From NCBI RefSeq assembly GCF_028368935.1, contig NZ_JAQNDK010000001.1, positions 3,100,001 to 3,164,000 of the forward strand: 64,000 nucleotides of DNA. Reading direction: 5' to 3'. The position numbers and the translations under genes are program-made. Positions 42,701 to 50,076 of this stretch are shown here, piece after piece (the stretch's first letter is position 1; the number at the start of each line of letters is the position of its first letter). The notes under the pieces are model-generated. The model made no database searches. It was not told where the DNA came from and saw only the letters and a list, made by a program, of their open reading frames with translations. This DNA is from Sorangium aterium. Lineage in GTDB: Bacteria > Myxococcota_A > Polyangia > Polyangiales > Polyangiaceae.

Positions 42701-43205
42701 GACCAGCGGTGGCGGCGGCGCGAACAGCGGTGGCGGCGGCGCGAACGGCGGTAACGGCGGCGACCCGACCAGCGGTGGCGGCGGCGCGAACGGCGGTAAC
42801 GGTGGCGACCCGACCAGCGGTGGCGGCGGTAGCGCAACCGGCAGTGCCAGCGCAAATGCAACCAGTGGCGCCGGCGGCGATGCGACCAGCGGCGTCGGCA
42901 CCGGCGCAGCCGCCGGTGGCGGTGGCGAAGGCGGCGCTGCCACCGGCGGCGACGGCGGAGGTGCCAGCAGTGAAGTTGGCGCCACATCCACCACGACCGC
43001 CGCCGGCGGCGATGACGCCAGCAGCGCCGGCACCGGCGCAACCGGCGCGCAGAGCAGCGGCGGCGGCGACCTCCCGAGCGCAGGAGGGGGCGGCGGCTGC
43101 CACATGACGCCAGGCAGCCAGGGCGCGCCGGCCTGGCTGCTCGCCCTCGGGGCGCTCGCCACCGCGCGGCTGCGCCGGCGCCTCGCGAGGTCCAGCCGCA
43201 CCTGA
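39756..43205 (+). CDS. Large secreted kelch-repeat protein with Cys-rich insert and MYXO-CTERM tail
   Basis: 1149 residues from ATG 39756. Signal peptide: FGAALTCGIVALPAGVAWAA. Kelch propeller units recur (ATVLQDGRVLVVGGF, AVLLPDGQVLVAGGR, ATLLQDGRVLVAGG, ATLLPDGRVLVAGSW) in two blocks, about 15-400 and 540-898. Between them is a Cys-rich block (about 403-538; CATDSDCGSGSCADSVCC and CDACAAASGA). Then a Gly/Ser/Thr/Asn-rich stretch (about 908-1113) of GNGGDPTSGGGGAN units. The tail GGCHMTPGSQG, a membrane helix (APAWLLALGALATARL) and RRRLARSSRT form a MYXO-CTERM sorting signal, implying surface anchoring. Confidence 0.9.
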   Translation: MRSTWRFGAALTCGIVALPAGVAWAASTPSWEAVPSMITPRAEHSATVLQDGRVLVVGGFTEVDDGSPDAARTAVGLAAVEIYDPATRTWSPAAPLYQGRHGHAAVLLPDGQVLVAGGRIRREQSGTELSSAELYDPTNDTWTKVGYLAKPHPAPSMVLVDGRPVLVGMAWSNSLFIDELNAAVYDPTSRSWTPTALCRESTINPVSATLLHDGRVMSVGSSCSIYDLETRLWTNERRPVLSTSRYRYPDAMTLASGGVLVTGGTLSGPDPAVHAFSQVYFPQEDRWAATSGSYAPASSCGTAPSSSSIRGTRTSLLPSGKVLLTGGLETCGTYTFYGTKALFDEATLAWSSLDLESPATLARAFHSSTRLEDGSVLLAGGYVGATTPTASAVLFHERSPLGAGCATDSDCGSGSCADSVCCDARCDGPCDACAAASGASQDGACTPVTGAACDDADACIAGGVCEAGACVGGAAAPDGTPCSDGDVCSTASACVAGACEGSSLAVCLPADECHEAPACDPAAGCAAPGPALPDGTPCAFPGAEDRWQETARIDASILPGLQTTVLLDETVLVIGGAPVPGRNQTRRVWTRYDPSTGAWAPTATIDGLRSAQTPTLLPDGTVLVIGDSPFVSTDFGPAPTRRFDPATGVWTPAASTVAPRFFHTATLLQDGRVLVAGGDKPGGAGGVLVEVYDPVVDTWTARAPMNVARQNHSATLLQDGRVLVAGGADGYPPESPDHHLTSAETYDPATDTWTPVASMRWARMRHTATLLPDGRVLVAGSWGTESGKTVEIYDPSSDTWTSAAEMTTARRSPGAALFADGRVMMAGNSHDESDGALAAELYDPASDTWALGPALDVMVNDHATALLNDGRVLIAGGNAGSVVAPYQKIDHAWLYVPAQPASRGACQAGACVPGGDGTGGDGAGGGTGGDGGAGGTGTSGDGGGISAGVGGDPTGGGGANSGNGGDPTSGGGGANSGNGGDPTSGGGGANSGGGGANGGNGGDPTSGGGGANGGNGGDPTSGGGGSATGSASANATSGAGGDATSGVGTGAAAGGGGEGGAATGGDGGGASSEVGATSTTTAAGGDDASSAGTGATGAQSSGGGDLPSAGGGGGCHMTPGSQGAPAWLLALGALATARLRRRLARSSRT
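42600..42840 (+). repeat. In-gene tandem repeat coding for GGNGGDPTSGGGGAN units
   Basis: Units of about 45 bases reading GGCGGTAACGGCGGCGACCC then AACCAGCGGTGGCGGCGGCG and AACA recur four or more times with small changes, giving the flexible Gly-rich stalk of the kelch protein. Copy number is likely variable between strains. Confidence 0.8.
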
Positions 43206-43839
43206 GTGGCGGCCGGCGATTCAACCCGGGCAGTGATGCAAAAGTGGTGCGCCCCGCGTCGCCCGCCCCGGCGCCCGCTGGCGCGATCGCCATGGAGGCG
43301 CACGCGCCACGATCGAGCTCGTCAGACGTCCACGTCCTCGAGGCCGCGCGCCGCATCCGAGCCCGCGCCGCATCCGCCTTCACGATGGAAATCTCCCGCC
43401 CCACGATATTTATTCTCGCGGTGAGCCGGTTCGAGGGCGCGCCGCTACTGCCTGACAGACGTGCGCCTGGCTGGCTGGGTCGAAGGACCCACCGAGTTCC
43501 TTGCGGCCCCCGCGGACATCCGTGGCGGTCGCCGTGCCGGGATCTGGGCAACGCAGATCGTGGGCGTCCGATGTGATATTGACTCCACTCCAGGTCATCT
43601 GGTGGGCCGTCGCCGCAGTCCGGGTGTACAGGGACCTCGCTGCCCGCTGCCTCGCGCGGCTCACTCCGAGGGTGTCGGCGACGATCGCACCACACCCCGC
43701 GCTGGGGCCAGCGCAGCTTGCCGGAACGACCCCCCCGGCGGCGCGCGCTGACCGCCTTGCGCCGGGAACCTCCGCTCGGTACTGTGCTCGCTCATCACGA
43801 CTGATCTGCGAAGTCACGAGCCCTCGGAGCGATGACGTC
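43206..43839. other. Long intergenic region upstream of the sigma-factor gene
   Basis: 634 bases. Around 43385-43430 the sequence is less GC-rich (CACGATATTTATTCTCGCGG), a possible promoter. Frames on both strands give no recognisable protein. I see no repeat or RNA structure I would defend. Confidence 0.4.
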
Positions 43840-44463
43840 GTGCGTAGAGCCAGCCTTGCCATCGCTCCGTCAGAGCGTGGCGGTACTGACGCAAGTGAGG
43901 TGGCTCGCGCGCTCATCGAAGGGGAACCATGGGCGGCAACCGCGGTGTGGAACGCACATGCGCCCAAGGTGTTCCGGATCGTCGCGCGCGTGCTCGGGCC
44001 CGGCGCGGATGCAGAGGACGTGACCCAGGAGGTCTTTGTTCGCGTGTTCTCCAGAGTATCCGGGCTGAGAGACCCCGATGCGCTGGGGAGCTTCGTGTTC
44101 TCGGTGACCGTTCGACTCCTGAAATGGGAGCTCCGCCGCAGGCGCGTGAGGCGCATCCTCCAGCTCACGGACACTGCCGAGCTCCCGGAACAGGCGGTCG
44201 AGCCGGCGGACAGCGAGGCGCGCGAGGCGCTGGGCCGCCTCTATGCGATCCTCGACACGCTGAGCGCAGACGACCGGACCGCGTTCGTGCTCCGCCACAT
44301 GGAGGGGATGAGCCTGCCGGAGATCGCGGAGGCTACAGGGATATCGCTGGCCACCGTGAAGCGCAGGCTCAGCCGGGCAACGGAGCGCGTGTCGTCCCAG
44401 GTCGAGAAGGACACGTCCCTCGCCGCTTACTGCATGAGAGCGGAGGCGCAGGATGACTCTTGA
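43840..44463 (+). CDS. ECF-type RNA polymerase sigma factor
   Basis: About 207 residues from GTG 43840. Region 2: APKVFRIVARVLGPGADAED then VTQEVFVRVFSRV (DVTQEVF motif), FVFSVTVRLLKWELRRRRVR. Region 4: RLYAILDTLSADDRTAFVLR, HMEGMSLPEIAEATGISLAT, VKRRLSRA. It drives transcription from its own set of promoters. Its 3' end overlaps the FecR-like gene by 11 bases, suggesting regulation by that membrane protein. Longer starts exist upstream but give non-sigma-like sequence. Confidence 0.9.
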   Translation: MRRASLAIAPSERGGTDASEVARALIEGEPWAATAVWNAHAPKVFRIVARVLGPGADAEDVTQEVFVRVFSRVSGLRDPDALGSFVFSVTVRLLKWELRRRRVRRILQLTDTAELPEQAVEPADSEAREALGRLYAILDTLSADDRTAFVLRHMEGMSLPEIAEATGISLATVKRRLSRATERVSSQVEKDTSLAAYCMRAEAQDDS

Positions 44464-45736
44464 CGAGGAGAAGGACCCGGCGCTCGGCCCGGAGGCCGCG
44501 CGCGCGGTCGAGCTGGCTCGCCGGTCGCTCGGCGCGATGTCGCCCCAGCAGCGTGTCCAGGGGCTGCTCCGCGTGACGGAGCGGACGGCGAGGCGCCCGG
44601 GCTTCCGCCTGTCGCCCCTCCGGGCCGGAGCGCTCGCGCTCGCAGCGGCCGCCGCGGTCCTTCTCGGCGTCAACGTGTGGCAGCGAGGAGCGCGCTCCGA
44701 TCGGCTCTCCTACGAGGTGGAGGGCGGCGCCGTGCAGCAGGACGGCTCCGTCCAGGCGGACACGTCGAGCCGTCCGAAGGTCCGGTTCTCCGATGGCACC
44801 GAGGTGCAGCTCGCCGAGATGGCGCGCGCGCACATCGTGTCGGTGGACGAGCAGGGCGCCAGGGTCGCCCTCGACCGGGGAGAGGTCCACGCGCGCGTGG
44901 TCCATCGGTCGGAGGCGCAGTGGCTGTTCGACGCGGGGCCGTTCCTCGTGACTGTGACCGGGACGGCCTTCGCGCTTTCCTGGGCGCCGGAGGACGAGCG
45001 CCTCGATCTGCGGCTCGAGAACGGCGCCGTCATCGTCAGCGGACCGCTGTCCGGCAAGCCGATCGCGGTGCGCGCCGGGCAGTGGCTGACCCTGCGGCAG
45101 CGCACGGGAGAGGTCCTCCTGCGCGATCTCGATCTTCAGCAAGGCGCGGAGGCGTCGCCGGCGCCCGCCCCGGCGCCGCCCGACCGCGCCGAGGAGCCCA
45201 GCGCAGCGCCGGTTCCGGATCCGCCCGGGACCCCCGCGGGCCCGACCGCGGCGGCGCTCTCGGCCGAGCCGAGGCGCGACTGGGCCGGGAAGCTCGCGGC
45301 GGGGAAGCTCGACGCCATCGTCGACGAGGCGCAGCGCCGCGGGCTCGGCGTCTCGCTCGCGGAGAGCAGCAACGAGGAGCTCTCGGTCCTCGCGGACGCG
45401 GCGCGGTACACGAGGCGGAACGACGTCGCGCGGCAGGCGCTCCTCGCCCAGCGCCGGCGCTTTCCGGCGACGCAACGGGGCAAGGAGGCGGCGTTCCTGC
45501 TCGGCCGCCTCGCGGAGGCCCAGGAGGGAGGCGCCGCGGCGCTCGCCTGGTTCGAGACCTACCTCAAGGAGGCTCCGCAGGGGGCTTATGCCTCCGAAGC
45601 GCTCGGGCGAAAGATGGTGATCGTGCAGCGGCTCCACGGCGACGCGGAGGCCGAGGCCGTCGCGCGGGCGTACCTGAGCCGGTTCCCGGGCGGAACCTAC
45701 GCGCAGGCGGCGCGGGCCCTCGCTCGAACGCCGTGA
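44453..45736 (+). CDS. FecR-domain membrane protein, probable sigma-factor partner
   Basis: 427 residues from ATG 44453 with GGAGG 9 bases upstream. A cytoplasmic part (about 1-60) precedes one membrane helix (about 62-80, RAGALALAAAAAVLLGVNVW). The periplasmic FecR domain follows (about 85-230): VRFSDGTEVQLAEMARAHIV, GPFLVTVTGTAFALSWAPED, GAVIVSGPLSGKPIAVRAGQ. After a Pro/Ala linker the C-terminus (about 275-425) has TPR-like helices (AAFLLGRLAEAQEGGAAALA, YLSRFPGGTYAQAARALART). FecR proteins relay an envelope signal to an ECF sigma factor, here encoded by the overlapping gene. Confidence 0.87.
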   Translation: MTLDEEKDPALGPEAARAVELARRSLGAMSPQQRVQGLLRVTERTARRPGFRLSPLRAGALALAAAAAVLLGVNVWQRGARSDRLSYEVEGGAVQQDGSVQADTSSRPKVRFSDGTEVQLAEMARAHIVSVDEQGARVALDRGEVHARVVHRSEAQWLFDAGPFLVTVTGTAFALSWAPEDERLDLRLENGAVIVSGPLSGKPIAVRAGQWLTLRQRTGEVLLRDLDLQQGAEASPAPAPAPPDRAEEPSAAPVPDPPGTPAGPTAAALSAEPRRDWAGKLAAGKLDAIVDEAQRRGLGVSLAESSNEELSVLADAARYTRRNDVARQALLAQRRRFPATQRGKEAAFLLGRLAEAQEGGAAALAWFETYLKEAPQGAYASEALGRKMVIVQRLHGDAEAEAVARAYLSRFPGGTYAQAARALARTP

Positions 45737-46806
45737 GGCTCGCGCGGGCGCAGGCGCTGGCCGGGGCCCTCGCGCTCCTCCTCTGCGCGGCGAGCCCCGC
45801 GGCGTCGGGGGAGCCTGCGCGCGTGGTCCTCGTGCGGCCAGGCGCCGCCGATCCGTCGATCTCCGAGGCGCTGATCCGCATCCGAGGGGAGCTCGTCGCC
45901 GACGGATTCGACGTGGAGGTCCTCGATGCGCAGTCGGCCTCCGCCCCCCGGCCAACGATGGACGACGCCGGGCAGCAGGCCGGCTCTGCGGCCCTGATCG
46001 GGCTGTTCCTGGCGCCGGATGGTCAAGCCGCCGAGCTCTGGGTGGTCGACCCGCGGACGCACGAGACGCTCGTGCGGCGGATCGACACGCGCGGCGAGGC
46101 GCGGGAGCACATCGTCGAGGTGCTCGCGGTGCGCGCCGTCGAGCTGCTCCGCGCGAGCCTGCTCGAGCTCCTGATGTCCTCGCAGCGCGCGCCCGCGCCC
46201 GCGCCCGCGCCCGCCGCCGCGCCGCCCCCGAGCAAGGTGAGCGAGCAGGTGCCTCGACAGGCGGAGGAGCCGCGCGTCCACGCGTCGCGCCGATCGACCT
46301 GGGGCGTCGAGCTGGGGGGCGGGCTCCTCGCGAGCCCGGGCGGCATCGGCCCGGCGCTGCTCCTGGTCGCGCGTCTGCGCTTCGCGCCGATCGGTCCGCT
46401 CGAGGCGCGCCTCTCGTTCGCCGGGCTCGGGACGGCGCCGCGCGTGGTCGGGCCGCAGGGCAGCGCGACCGTGCAGCAGCGGTTCGGGCTCGTCGAGCTC
46501 GCGGCGCTCCCCTGGCCCGAGCTGCGCTTGCGCCCGAGGTTCTCGGTGGGCCTCGGGGCGTTCCACGTCGCCGTCGACGGCGAGGCATCGTGGCCGTACC
46601 GGGGGGTCCACAGCGCGCAGTGGGCGTTCGCCGCGGACGCCGGCGCCGGCGTCGAGCTCGGGATCGTGAGGCGGCTCCACGTCGTCGCCGAGGCGCACGC
46701 GCTCGTCGCGCACCCGTATCCGGTGGTCCGCTTCGTCGAGACCGAGGCGGCGCGCGGCGCGCGCCCGGCGCTGCTCGGCAGCCTCGGCCTCGTGGGGTGG
46801 CTTTGA
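45733..46806 (+). CDS. Exported protein with outer-membrane-barrel-like C-terminus, third gene of the sigma operon
   Basis: 357 residues from GTG 45733, overlapping the FecR stop (GTGA). Signal peptide: ALAGALALLLCAASPAASG. The N-terminal half (ARVVLVRPGAADPSISEALI, LRIRGELVADGFDVEVLDAQ-like) is an alpha/beta domain; residues 155-180 are Ala/Pro repeats. The C-terminal half has alternating beta strands (RSTWGVELGGGLLASPGGIG, LRPRFSVGLGAFHVAVDGEA, LHVVAEAHALVAHPYPVVRF) ending in an aromatic residue (GWL), as in small beta-barrels. Likely an envelope component controlled by the sigma/FecR pair. Family not identified. Confidence 0.75.
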   Translation: MRLARAQALAGALALLLCAASPAASGEPARVVLVRPGAADPSISEALIRIRGELVADGFDVEVLDAQSASAPRPTMDDAGQQAGSAALIGLFLAPDGQAAELWVVDPRTHETLVRRIDTRGEAREHIVEVLAVRAVELLRASLLELLMSSQRAPAPAPAPAAAPPPSKVSEQVPRQAEEPRVHASRRSTWGVELGGGLLASPGGIGPALLLVARLRFAPIGPLEARLSFAGLGTAPRVVGPQGSATVQQRFGLVELAALPWPELRLRPRFSVGLGAFHVAVDGEASWPYRGVHSAQWAFAADAGAGVELGIVRRLHVVAEAHALVAHPYPVVRFVETEAARGARPALLGSLGLVGWL

Positions 46807-46823
46807 TCGAAGGACGAGCGGCG

Positions 46824-47305
46824 TCACGGCTCCGGTTCGCCGGTGGTGCCCGCACCGGCGTCGGCGCCGGTTCCGACCGGGTTCAGCGTGAACAGCTGGC
46901 TGCTGCCGCCGCTGGAAGCCGTCTGGAAGAGGGCGGTGCGGTCGGTCGGCGGGGAGCCGTGAGCGTCGATGACCTTGCCGCTGAGGCGCGACGTGATGCG
47001 GACGGCACCGCCGCCGAGATCGGTGACGGACCATTGCTGGCCGGGATTGCCGTTGCAGGTGAGCTGGACGATGAACGCGCCGTCGGCGGTCGACCCGCCG
47101 CGGACGTCGAGGCACTTGTCGCTCCTGACGCTGCGGATCCGGTAATACCCGCCGTCCACCGCCTCGAAGCGGAAGTGCTGGTTGGTGCCGCCGTTGCAAT
47201 CCCAGAGCTGCAGGACGAGGTCGTCGGCCGTATCTACCGCGGCGTCGACGTCCACGCAGCGCCCGCTCTGGACGCCGACCAGGGTGTAGCTGGTGCCCGT
47301 CGAGA
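46824..47305 (-). pseudogene. Ricin-type beta-trefoil lectin domain, truncated at its 5' end
   Basis: About 155 residues of lectin: TGTSYTLVGVQSGRCVDVDA, LQLWDCNGGTNQHFRFEAVD, YYRIRSVRSDKCLDVRGGST, FIVQLTCNGNPGQQWSVTDL and GAVRITSRLSGKVIDAHGSP, the three QxW-type subdomains. In secreted glycosidases such a domain is C-terminal. Upstream of about 47300 the same frame runs antisense to another coding fragment and has no signal peptide, so the catalytic part was lost. Probably not expressed as a functional secreted protein. Confidence 0.7.
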
Positions 47306-47465
47306 GGTCCGCTGCGTCTGGCACAACGGCTTCACGCCCGACCTCGAGGCGTACGTCGACAGGTATCTCCTTGGTAAGGAGGACGTCGACACGGACATCC
47401 TGCGCTCCAAGTTCACGATCGACACCGACACCTGGATTCCCTGGGAAACGCCTACACTCCAGTAG
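47300..47465 (+). pseudogene. C-terminal fragment of a secreted hydrolase-like protein
   Basis: The plus frame ending in TAG at 47463-47465 reads VWHNGFTPDLEAYVDRYLLG, then KEDVDTDILRSKFTIDTDTW and IPWETPTLQ. The composition and the D-R-Y-L-L-G, I-D-T-x-x-W-I-P-W-x-T-P pattern look like the end of a bacterial alpha/beta-hydrolase or carbohydrate esterase. The rest of the gene is absent; the join with the lectin remnant is near 47300. Confidence 0.45.
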
Positions 47466-47590
47466 TCGTGCTCGTCGCGAGCCGCGCCCGCAACCAGCCG
47501 CGCCTCGCCAAGAACGCCGGACAGAGCCAGGCGGTCGAGGGTGGGTGCAGCGCCAGGCGCGACGAGGAGCAACGACGCGATCGAGACAGC

Positions 47591-47848
47591 TCAAGGACCC
47601 GCGTCGCGCGCGCGGTACTCGGCGATCATCTCCTTCGTCACGTCGTGATCATAACAGAGAGGCGCTGAGCCTCCCGGCCGCGAATAAGCGCTGCGCTTGC
47701 CGCATTGCCTGCCCGCTCGATCGGTATCGTAAGGACACGGGCAGCTCCCGCTGTACGCCGCTCGTGACTCGGCGATGAGAGCCTTCCGGATCGCGGCGTC
47801 CGTCTTCGGGGCATCTGCCTTGGCCGACGACGCTGCAAACATCGCCAT
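47591..47848 (-). CDS. Small conserved Cys-containing secreted protein
   Basis: 85 residues. The core SRAAYSGSCPCPYDTDRAGR, QCGKRSAYSRPGGSAPLCYD, HDVTKEMIAEYR matches a small protein seen widely in proteobacteria (four Cys, S-G-x-C-P-C-P-Y-x-x-D-x-A-G-R-x-C-G-x-R-S-A-Y-S). Function unknown. The start at 47848 gives only a short hydrophobic lead (MAMFAASSAKADA). The upstream bases in the same frame would add YWLIVG, a better signal peptide, but no start codon is found there; a good GGAGGG plus ATG at 47912 lies in the neighbouring frame, so a frameshift is possible. Confidence 0.6.
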   Translation of the reverse strand: MAMFAASSAKADAPKTDAAIRKALIAESRAAYSGSCPCPYDTDRAGRQCGKRSAYSRPGGSAPLCYDHDVTKEMIAEYRARDAGP

Positions 47849-48318
47849 TCCAACGATGAGCCAGTACCCATGCCGCGTAAACTGGCATCGTACCGACCCT
47901 CCGGAACCTCACAACACGTTCTTTCGTTCAGGTGCCCCCGTGTGTTCACATCGGCTGAACGGCTCCCTCGTGGGGCCGTCACCGCCCTCTGTGCCAACGT
48001 CGGTTGAGACAGGCTCCCACTGGAAATCTGTGGTGAGAGGGCGGAGAATGGACCTGACCCGCGCCGAAGAACACCAGGCGATCGACGCGCAGCGCCTTCG
48101 CCTCGTTCTCGTTGCCAGACGCCCGGGTTACCCAGCGTGCGATCGACCTGCTCGACGCCACTCTTCACCGTGATCTTCGCCAGATTCGCGTAGAATCGAG
48201 CGGAGTGAACAGGTCGTCGACGTCATGTGGACCTCTCATCGATGCACCGCAGCGGTCGCTCACCCAGGCCGGTGAGCAGCTCGATCTGCGCGCGGGCTGT
48301 CAGGTCGTCGAGGCGACG
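47849..48318. other. Intergenic region without a recognised gene
   Basis: About 470 bases of mixed composition. Frames on both strands are short or of shadow type. I see no RNA gene or clear repeat. Confidence 0.4.
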
Positions 48319-48786
48319 GTGGATGTCGCGGTAGGGTATTGGAGCTCCCTGGCCACCGCGGTCTGGATGAAGACGACCCACCCGCACCACGCCGCCTCCC
48401 TGAGGGCGGCGATCGTGGGGGCCCAGGCAAGCTCCCCGTCCCGCAAGGTGTGGCTGCTGCAGATCGTGGCCCCTGAAGCCATCGTACCCGACACGCGCAG
48501 CCGCAGCGCTCTCGCCGGGATGTTGTGTTCGGTGGATGGCATCGTGTCCCACTCGGCGGTGATCCACATCGGGTCGGGCTTCCGCGCGTCCATCGTGCGC
48601 AGCATCGTCACGGGGCTCAACGCCCTGGGACGCCAGCAGTTTCCACATTGTGTCTTCGCCACCCTCGAGGAAGGCGTTGCCTGGCTGGCCACCCACGGCC
48701 TGCCGGACCGCGCGGCCGCCCATCGCGACCTCTCGGCGTTCCATGAGGCCGCGGTCGCGGGCCAGCTCACGAGCGTTCGGACGTGA
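48319..48786 (+). CDS. Protein of unknown function, STAS/SpoIIAA-like fold suspected
   Basis: About 155 residues from GTG 48319 (GAGG lies about 10 bases upstream). The sequence TAVWMKTTHPHHAASLRAAI, VWLLQIVAPEAIVPDTRSRS, VDGIVSHSAVIHIGSGFRAS, SIVTGLNALGRQQFPHCVFA and TLEEGVAWLATHGL alternates strands and helices as in STAS-like or SpoIIAA-like proteins found many times in myxobacterial genomes. No catalytic residues are evident. The start is uncertain because the frame is open upstream to 48112. Confidence 0.55.
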   Translation: MDVAVGYWSSLATAVWMKTTHPHHAASLRAAIVGAQASSPSRKVWLLQIVAPEAIVPDTRSRSALAGMLCSVDGIVSHSAVIHIGSGFRASIVRSIVTGLNALGRQQFPHCVFATLEEGVAWLATHGLPDRAAAHRDLSAFHEAAVAGQLTSVRT

Positions 48787-48914
48787 GCGCCCCGCCCAGA
48801 GCATCGTGACCTCGAGCCTCGCGTTCCCGCGCGTCCGCGGCGCCACGTTCTCGACCGATCGAGAGACGTCTCCTCGTCTTGACGGGCGCGCCGCGACCAG
48901 GGATCCTCGCTGGC

Positions 48915-49280
48915 ATGCGTTTCGCCGCGTTCGGGGTGATCCTGTTGCTCGTGGGCAACGCGCACGCCCAGTCGACGGCGCCGGCGCCCGCCGTCGACAC
49001 CACGCGGCGCGACGTGGGCACCGGCCTCTCCGTGGGCGGGCTGGTCCTCGGCTCCGTCGGAGCAGGCATGTTCTTCCTCACCCGAAAGAGCGGCGACGAT
49101 TCCTGCGGTTGCGCGTCTCGCGCATGGGTCTTTCCCACCGTGCTCATGAGCGTCGGAGGCGCGATGACCCTCACGGGTGTACCGCTCTGGATCACGGGTC
49201 AGATCAAGCTCGATCGCGCCACGACCCAGGCGGAGCTGCAGCTCGGTCCGCTCGGCGGAAGCGTCCGGCTCCTGTTCTGA
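48915..49280 (+). CDS. Small membrane or exported protein of unknown function
   Basis: 121 residues from ATG 48915. Signal peptide MRFAAFGVILLLVGNAHAQS; two further hydrophobic segments (VGGLVLGSVGAGMFFL and VLMSVGGAMTLTGVPLWI) flank a Cys-containing loop (DDSCGCAS). Such short signal-plus-two-helix proteins are common in Polyangiales. No family recognised. Confidence 0.6.
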   Translation: MRFAAFGVILLLVGNAHAQSTAPAPAVDTTRRDVGTGLSVGGLVLGSVGAGMFFLTRKSGDDSCGCASRAWVFPTVLMSVGGAMTLTGVPLWITGQIKLDRATTQAELQLGPLGGSVRLLF

Positions 49281-49348
49281 AGGCGCGCGACGCTCGCCCC
49301 GCCGCCTCCGCCGTCACGTGACCGCGGGTCCCGCGGCGAGCCCGCCGC

Positions 49349-49996
49349 TCACCGCTCCACCGGCGCCCCGTCGCGTATCCCGAGCGTCTCCTCGCGCGCC
49401 GACAGGCACGCCTCGCTCCCCACGACGAACGCGCGGCAGTTGTCCGGCCTGATCTCGTAGATGGCGCAGCGCCGGTCCTCGCAGAGGTGCTGGCACCGCC
49501 CGCTCGCCGCGAAGCGCAGCGTGATCTTCCCGTCCCGCGCCCGCCGCACGTAGGTGCGCCCCGTGAGGTCGCCGCGCCCGGCCTCTCGGAAGCGCGCGAG
49601 GTCCACCTCGTCGAGCACCACGTTGGCGTCGTGGCAGCAGGCGCCGCACGCCAGGCAGTCGAGCGCCACCTCGCGGAGCGCCCCGGGGTGCGTGCTGTCG
49701 CGCTCGCACCAGTCGAGGACCGAGCCCTCGTACTGCCGCTTCACCCGCGCCGTCGCGAGCCCCTTGGCGGGCCCCTCGCTCACGCGGCGAAAGCGCTGCT
49801 GCTCGATCGACAGGAGCGACCACAGCCCGAGCTCCGTGAGCTTCCCGTCCTCGCCGATGGAGAGCAGCAGGTCCACCCGTTCGTCCGGCAGCACGATGGC
49901 GGCGTGCCCGCCGGCCCTCACGTGCGCCGCTGCGCGGCTCAGGAAACGCGGGCGAAACCGCCGCCAGACGGGGCGAGACACGACGTACGCGGACAT
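49349..49996 (-). CDS. YkgJ-family Cys-cluster protein (probable zinc/iron-binding)
   Basis: 215 residues. The C-terminal half carries the Cys cluster LDCLACGACCHDANVVLDEV, then RCQHLCEDRRCAIYEIRPDN, CRAFVVGSEACLSA, matching the CxxCGxCC...C...C.IYE.RP..CR pattern of YkgJ (UPF0153). These are thought to bind a metal or Fe-S cluster. The N-terminal half (about 1-100) is variable. No signal peptide. Converges with nothing close; the glutamine-amidotransferase gene is divergent with about 80 bases between starts. Confidence 0.87.
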   Translation of the reverse strand: MSAYVVSRPVWRRFRPRFLSRAAAHVRAGGHAAIVLPDERVDLLLSIGEDGKLTELGLWSLLSIEQQRFRRVSEGPAKGLATARVKRQYEGSVLDWCERDSTHPGALREVALDCLACGACCHDANVVLDEVDLARFREAGRGDLTGRTYVRRARDGKITLRFAASGRCQHLCEDRRCAIYEIRPDNCRAFVVGSEACLSAREETLGIRDGAPVER

Positions 49997-50076
49997 CGGG
50001 GCGCATCTTCGCGCTCCAGCCCCGCGCTGCCAAGCCCCGCCCTCGCTCGACGGCCGCGCTGCGCTATGTTGGAACG

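Noticed and set aside
42600-42840. Regular repeats as a CRISPR array
   Set aside because: Units are contiguous, in frame, and translate to a Gly-rich stalk; there are no unique spacers.
39672-43103. A 1143-codon minus-strand frame opposite the kelch gene
   Set aside because: Low-complexity Ala/Thr and Arg repeats mirror the Gly-rich plus-strand repeat; no motif.
43410-44174. A 254-codon minus-strand frame opposite the sigma-factor gene
   Set aside because: Antisense to conserved sigma regions 2 and 4; no motif of its own.
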